From: Croceimicrobium sp965279135
GTDB taxonomy: Bacteria; Bacteroidota; Bacteroidia; Flavobacteriales; Schleiferiaceae
NCBI GenBank assembly: GCA_965279135.1
Contig: OZ257133.1
Location: 3,038,001 to 3,102,000 of the forward strand
Length of the DNA: 64,000 bases
Direction of reading: 5' to 3'
Each line of letters starts with the position of its first letter. Position 1 is the first letter of the stretch. Made by a program: the position numbers and the translations under genes. The notes below the pieces were generated by a model. It saw only the letters and a list, made by a program, of their open reading frames with translations. It did not search any database and was not told where the DNA came from. Below, piece after piece: positions 62,601-64,000 of the stretch.

Positions 62601-64000
62601 GGAATACGGCCCTGCAGGATTTACTCCTGGATCAGGAACCGTAATAAACTCTACCAATGACACCCTAACCATTACCGGTTTAATGGCCTCTACTAACTAT
62701 GAGTTCTATGTAACGGATAGTTGTGGATTTAATGGTGTTGCCACTACCGCTGGCCCAATGGCATTCAGTACTACTGCATGTGCCGCTAGTGAGCAGTGTG
62801 TATACCTGGTAGACATGTATGATACCTTCGGTGATGGTTGGAATGGTGCTACGGTAACCTTCTGGCAGAATGGAGCCGCAGTGGGAACTCTAGGGGCCAA
62901 TTTTGCAAATGGCTCTAGTTTCAACGATAGTATTGTGCTTTGTGATAACCTCAATACCATAGTTACCTTAAGTGCTGCCGGAGGATTCCCTGGCGAAGTG
63001 GAGCTGGTTGTAATTCAACCAAATGGCGACACTGCTGGAACCCATCTTGCAACTACTGGATTGGTGAGCGGCGATACCTTGTTCAACTTTACTAGTAACT
63101 GTTCTAATTGTGGGACTTTTGCGGCACCGTTCTTCGAGAGCTTTGAGTTGAACTCGCCAAGCGTGGCTTGTTGGACCAATGAGTTTGTATCTGATACCAG
63201 CATTTTCTGGTCTTTAGGCTCAGGTTCAACAGGAGGTTCAATTACCGCTCCTTATGCAGGAAGCTTGAATGCGGTTTATGTTTCTCAAGGTCCTTCAGGT
63301 GCGGCTGATACCACAAGATTAGTTTCACCAGTACTAGATCTTAGTACTTTACTCACGCCACAGCTTAGTTTCTGGTACGGTCAGGAGGATTGGTTCGGTG
63401 ATCAGAATATCACCAATGTGTACTATCGTACGTCTCCAACCGGAGCGTGGACCTTCCTTTGGGGAGACAACACTAACGTGAGTAGCTGGACTCAGGCAAT
63501 CATGAGTTTACCTAACCCTAGCAGTACTTATCAGATTGCAATCGAGGGTATCAATAACTGGGGTCATGCAAATGTGATCGATAGCTTGTCTATTACTGAT
63601 GCTGCTGTGATTTGCTCATTGCCAGATTCTGTTCAGGCAAGCAACATTACCAGTAGCAATGCCACAATTACTTGGGTGTCTGGTGCCAATGCATCGTCTT
63701 CCTGGATTGAGTATGGACCAGTTGGATTCACCATCGGTAATGGTACCATTGTGAACCCAGCTACTACTGGAATCACTTTAAGTGGGTTAACCCCAGGTAC
63801 TTTATATGAGGCTTGTGTATGGGATGTTTGTTCTACACTGGGAGATACCAGTATGGCTGCATGCGTTACCTTCTCTACCCTTTGTGCTCCAATCACCAGT
63901 TATCCATATTTGGAAGACTTTGAAATTGGTGTAATTCCTCCTTGTTACAGTGAGACTTCTACAAGTTCCTCTTATACCTGGAGACCTAATTCGGGTGGAA
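56659..64000 (+). CDS. Giant T9SS-type secreted protein, 5' part (runs off window)
   Basis: At least 2447 residues are open to the window end. A signal peptide (MRHLIRLVLLVAFGTLQAQV) is followed by a CBM-like beta-sandwich (about 22-125; VHVNGDFNGWCG and SDSDGDGIWEL), a beta-sandwich (about 130-305), a right-handed beta-helix (about 310-735) closely related to that of the 40382-46600 protein and ending DIDGDTRDAVTPDIGADEFT, and then alternating Fn3 and MAM-like domains with two DTFGDGWNG modules. Two copies of a five-domain super-unit lie at 60013-61962 and 61963-63895. Its C-terminus, probably a T9SS sorting domain, is outside the window. Likely a surface adhesin or carbohydrate binder. Confidence 0.87.
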   Translation, partial: MRHLIRLVLLVAFGTLQAQVDTVTFVVDMNDYTGTFTNVHVNGDFNGWCGSCGNTMSDSDGDGIWELALPLTQDSIEFKYTLDGWAGQENLTPGDPCTKTTSGFTNRFLVISGNVVLPTNCYNSCSACTGVTLNTVDFPITWDDPNVNYARNSFGGNVDSLKTDPTDATNTVLKLDKPLGAQVWAGTTMSTGGLANPVPFTMGGANIVSVRVWSPDANTPFLLKVEDKTNPGIFVETTDTHSVAGGWDVLVFDFNNPRPNALAINTANTYDLISIFPNFGTDGNTAGAKTYYVDEVVYGTISTGMSGIYTIDPSMAASATNYTSFSAAAADLVSLGVVGACTFNVAAGSYTDTVYLPAIMGTSATNTITFDGMDSAMVTLNWDATSGQNEVVLMDGADYVSFKNITFAHSGTADAWGIRLQNDNDYFTVDACRFEMAVTTSTSSDITGIGGVGSSTSSFTETDAGDNISILNSSFIDGQYGVHFESLAYADSNTTISGNTFLRNYYRFYMSDNMYMQTIHNNTASGSTYSSIYAFAIYDPTGLDMRNNVIHSNDWGVYIDDLNAFGYNGMPAMIVNNMIISTNDEALYANDIDSARFYYNSCVLVNSTSTSAYGAYFNDCRNVKVKNNVFYSQSSYAAYFSDNTTASSGTTYGPIDIDNNAYHTVSGANLAYDGGIQTDLATWVSNRSGNNASSVSGDPIFVNPMSDLHVAGGLLNGVATPIAGITTDIDGDTRDAVTPDIGADEFTPASCLPVSMFTTVMAYADSATVSWSDPNGSGTVFNIEYGTAGFTPGTGTIITAHPDTFITLTGLTSNTNYEYYVTADCGAGGVATQAGPGAFSTALAGPRMISCTTGIAGSLLTEEFDNSTTFTGNIGAGNGSWLYDNNFTGSSGTGPSAPHSGSHYIFFETSTGGPTSGSMVSPAIDLSGASQAVELTFWMHAYGASIGVLDVGVSSSATGPFTNLFSYGPGQLQTDELDPWQQVGINMDAYLGQTVYVEFKYTRGSTFTGDIGIDLVEVNTCLSCLNPSNLAASNITSTSADITWTSGASNLGSTVEYGLSGFTPGSGAIATSSTGSVTLSSLMSATQYDVYVMDSCGVGDVSAAVGPISFTTLCPTSFTAPYSTDFEGITLGNQATYENCWTTNLSGNPRWESEDAPGFDENSGATGPDYDNTSFGVAGGTYMFLETSFPSGLGDTNVLYSPTIDISTLTVPQIEFYYHMYGQTMGNLYIYAEDATGTRILLDSLIGEQQTSGAAAWLKKTIIPSTTLLPLGTYRFLFVGEAGSSFYSDMSIDDFSVTQAPTCFPPSMLNVISVDNNNATVTWTAGNANNWLIEYGPAGFTPGTGTIMAVSNDTATITGLMATTAYEFYVADSCGVGDISTFTGPASFTTTACAASAACIFTLDLTDTFGDGWNGNEITIWQGGSPVGTYGGSFGSGNFFPTINVSLCDGLPTYVTLSTQGSFTGEIGFTLTNPLNDVQGQHVAGPTLSQGDTLASFTTDCSACGPIVAPWFESFDGSSTPLCFTQSAGAGGPWVFSTNANSVQCAPLADHTGNGGNYAWMDQSSSDDSVSLELPVIDVSALTTPYIEFYYAMCGVGYSPVNITIAEYWDGTAWNLIDTIDIATNGWQKFEDTIPSAITYNNGLFRMRFRAESGGASADFYGDNALDDIRIYEAPSCFTPSNLGAFNIGSTSADIFWTTGGASNWIVEYGPLGFTPGTGTILNVTNDTLNLPGLVPATTYQFYVQDSCGVGDVSLQTGPFTFTTACPASFTAPYSTDFEGISLGNQASYENCWTTNVSGNPRWESEDASGFNENSSGTGPTVDNTVGVGGTYMFLETSSPSGLGDTNVLYSPAIDISTLTSPMLSFYYHMHGQTMGDLRVWAEDANGTRIALDSLNGQQQAVQADPWLEKQILLSGLPSGTYRFLFEGVAGSSFYSDMSIDDFAVLEAPACFASSNLTVISADNNSATVTWTAGTGTSWDVEYGPAGFTPGSGTVINSTNDTLTITGLMASTNYEFYVTDSCGFNGVATTAGPMAFSTTACAASEQCVYLVDMYDTFGDGWNGATVTFWQNGAAVGTLGANFANGSSFNDSIVLCDNLNTIVTLSAAGGFPGEVELVVIQPNGDTAGTHLATTGLVSGDTLFNFTSNCSNCGTFAAPFFESFELNSPSVACWTNEFVSDTSIFWSLGSGSTGGSITAPYAGSLNAVYVSQGPSGAADTTRLVSPVLDLSTLLTPQLSFWYGQEDWFGDQNITNVYYRTSPTGAWTFLWGDNTNVSSWTQAIMSLPNPSSTYQIAIEGINNWGHANVIDSLSITDAAVICSLPDSVQASNITSSNATITWVSGANASSSWIEYGPVGFTIGNGTIVNPATTGITLSGLTPGTLYEACVWDVCSTLGDTSMAACVTFSTLCAPITSYPYLEDFEIGVIPPCYSETSTSSSYTWRPNSGG
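60013..63895 (+). repeat. Tandem duplication of a five-domain unit in the giant gene
   Basis: Unit 1 (60013-61962) and unit 2 (61963-63895) each encode MAM-like, Fn3, DTFGDGWNG module, second MAM-like and Fn3 domains. The first MAM/Fn3 halves are very alike (TDFEGI-LGNQA-YENCWTTN at both starts), the later parts diverged more. A further, more different MAM-like domain starts after 63895. Confidence 0.75.

Noticed and set aside
57201..63896. Regular repeats suggesting a CRISPR array or transposon copies
   Set aside because: The repeats are in frame, encode Fn3 and MAM-type domains and diverge by codon position; there are no short direct repeats with unique spacers and no terminal inverted repeats.
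1..64000. tRNA, rRNA or known riboswitch
   Set aside because: No cloverleaf with T-loop GGTTCGAATCC-like sequence, rRNA core or recognised riboswitch core was found on either strand by eye.

Overview
This window looks like a chromosome segment of a marine-type Bacteroidota, most likely a member of the Flavobacteriales. The evidence is TAnnTTTG promoter elements with short leaders, lipoproteins and OMPs with Bacteroidota-style signal peptides, families largely confined to that phylum (DUF2911, DUF5687, LruC, DUF7619), and giant Fn3/MAM/beta-helix proteins with type IX secretion (T9SS) sorting domains. No rRNA, tRNA, CRISPR array, transposase or phage gene was seen.

Layout. 1-6.4 kb: the N-terminal part of a TPR sensor protein that runs off the left edge, YceI-like, DUF2911, Nudix and MORN-repeat proteins, a 454-bp non-coding gap with a cluster of DnaA-box-like sites, rpiB, and a lipoprotein resembling an alpha/beta hydrolase with a replaced nucleophile. 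6.5-15.3 kb: a glycan-degradation locus (GH20 hexosaminidase, CutC, GH2 beta-mannosidase, GH92 alpha-mannosidase, ROK sugar kinase) whose activities fit stepwise removal of GlcNAc and mannose from N-glycan-like material. 15.3-18 kb: an M23-like protein without a signal peptide, a small lipoprotein, and a SatD-like HTH protein overlapping a membrane-protein gene, preceded by two identical-architecture inverted repeats lying on its promoter. 18-19.5 kb: one outer-membrane barrel gene flanked by helically phased ATCGA repeats. 19.5-32.5 kb: mixed housekeeping and envelope genes, including a thioredoxin/TPR protein, an M1 peptidase, LysE exporter, RNase R, a T9SS cargo protein and a LruC lipoprotein. 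32.6-35.7 kb: an ECF sigma factor, membrane anti-sigma-like protein, periplasmic coiled-coil protein and outer-membrane barrel in one operon, ended by a clear terminator.

36.2-56.4 kb is a phenylacetyl-CoA catabolic region: paaE is divergent from paaABCD (the ring 1,2-epoxidase and its reductase), followed by paaG (epoxide-to-oxepin isomerase), paaH (dehydrogenase), paaI (thioesterase), paaJ (thiolase) and paaY. It is interrupted by a 2072-residue T9SS protein, an ABC exporter pair, a ferredoxin and unknown proteins. A Nudix/winged-helix protein with a degenerate Nudix box lies between paaI and paaJ and is a candidate local regulator. paaK, paaZ and a second hydratase are not in the window. 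The right end is filled by an incomplete giant secreted protein (at least 2447 residues) built from a five-domain super-unit repeated twice.

The parts most worth a second look are the phased repeats around the 18-19 kb barrel gene, the SatD-like operon and its double operator, the sigma/coiled-coil/barrel module, the candidate paa regulator, the possible origin at 4.65-4.97 kb, and the structured leader upstream of the last gene. All assignments are from reading the sequence; no database search was run.
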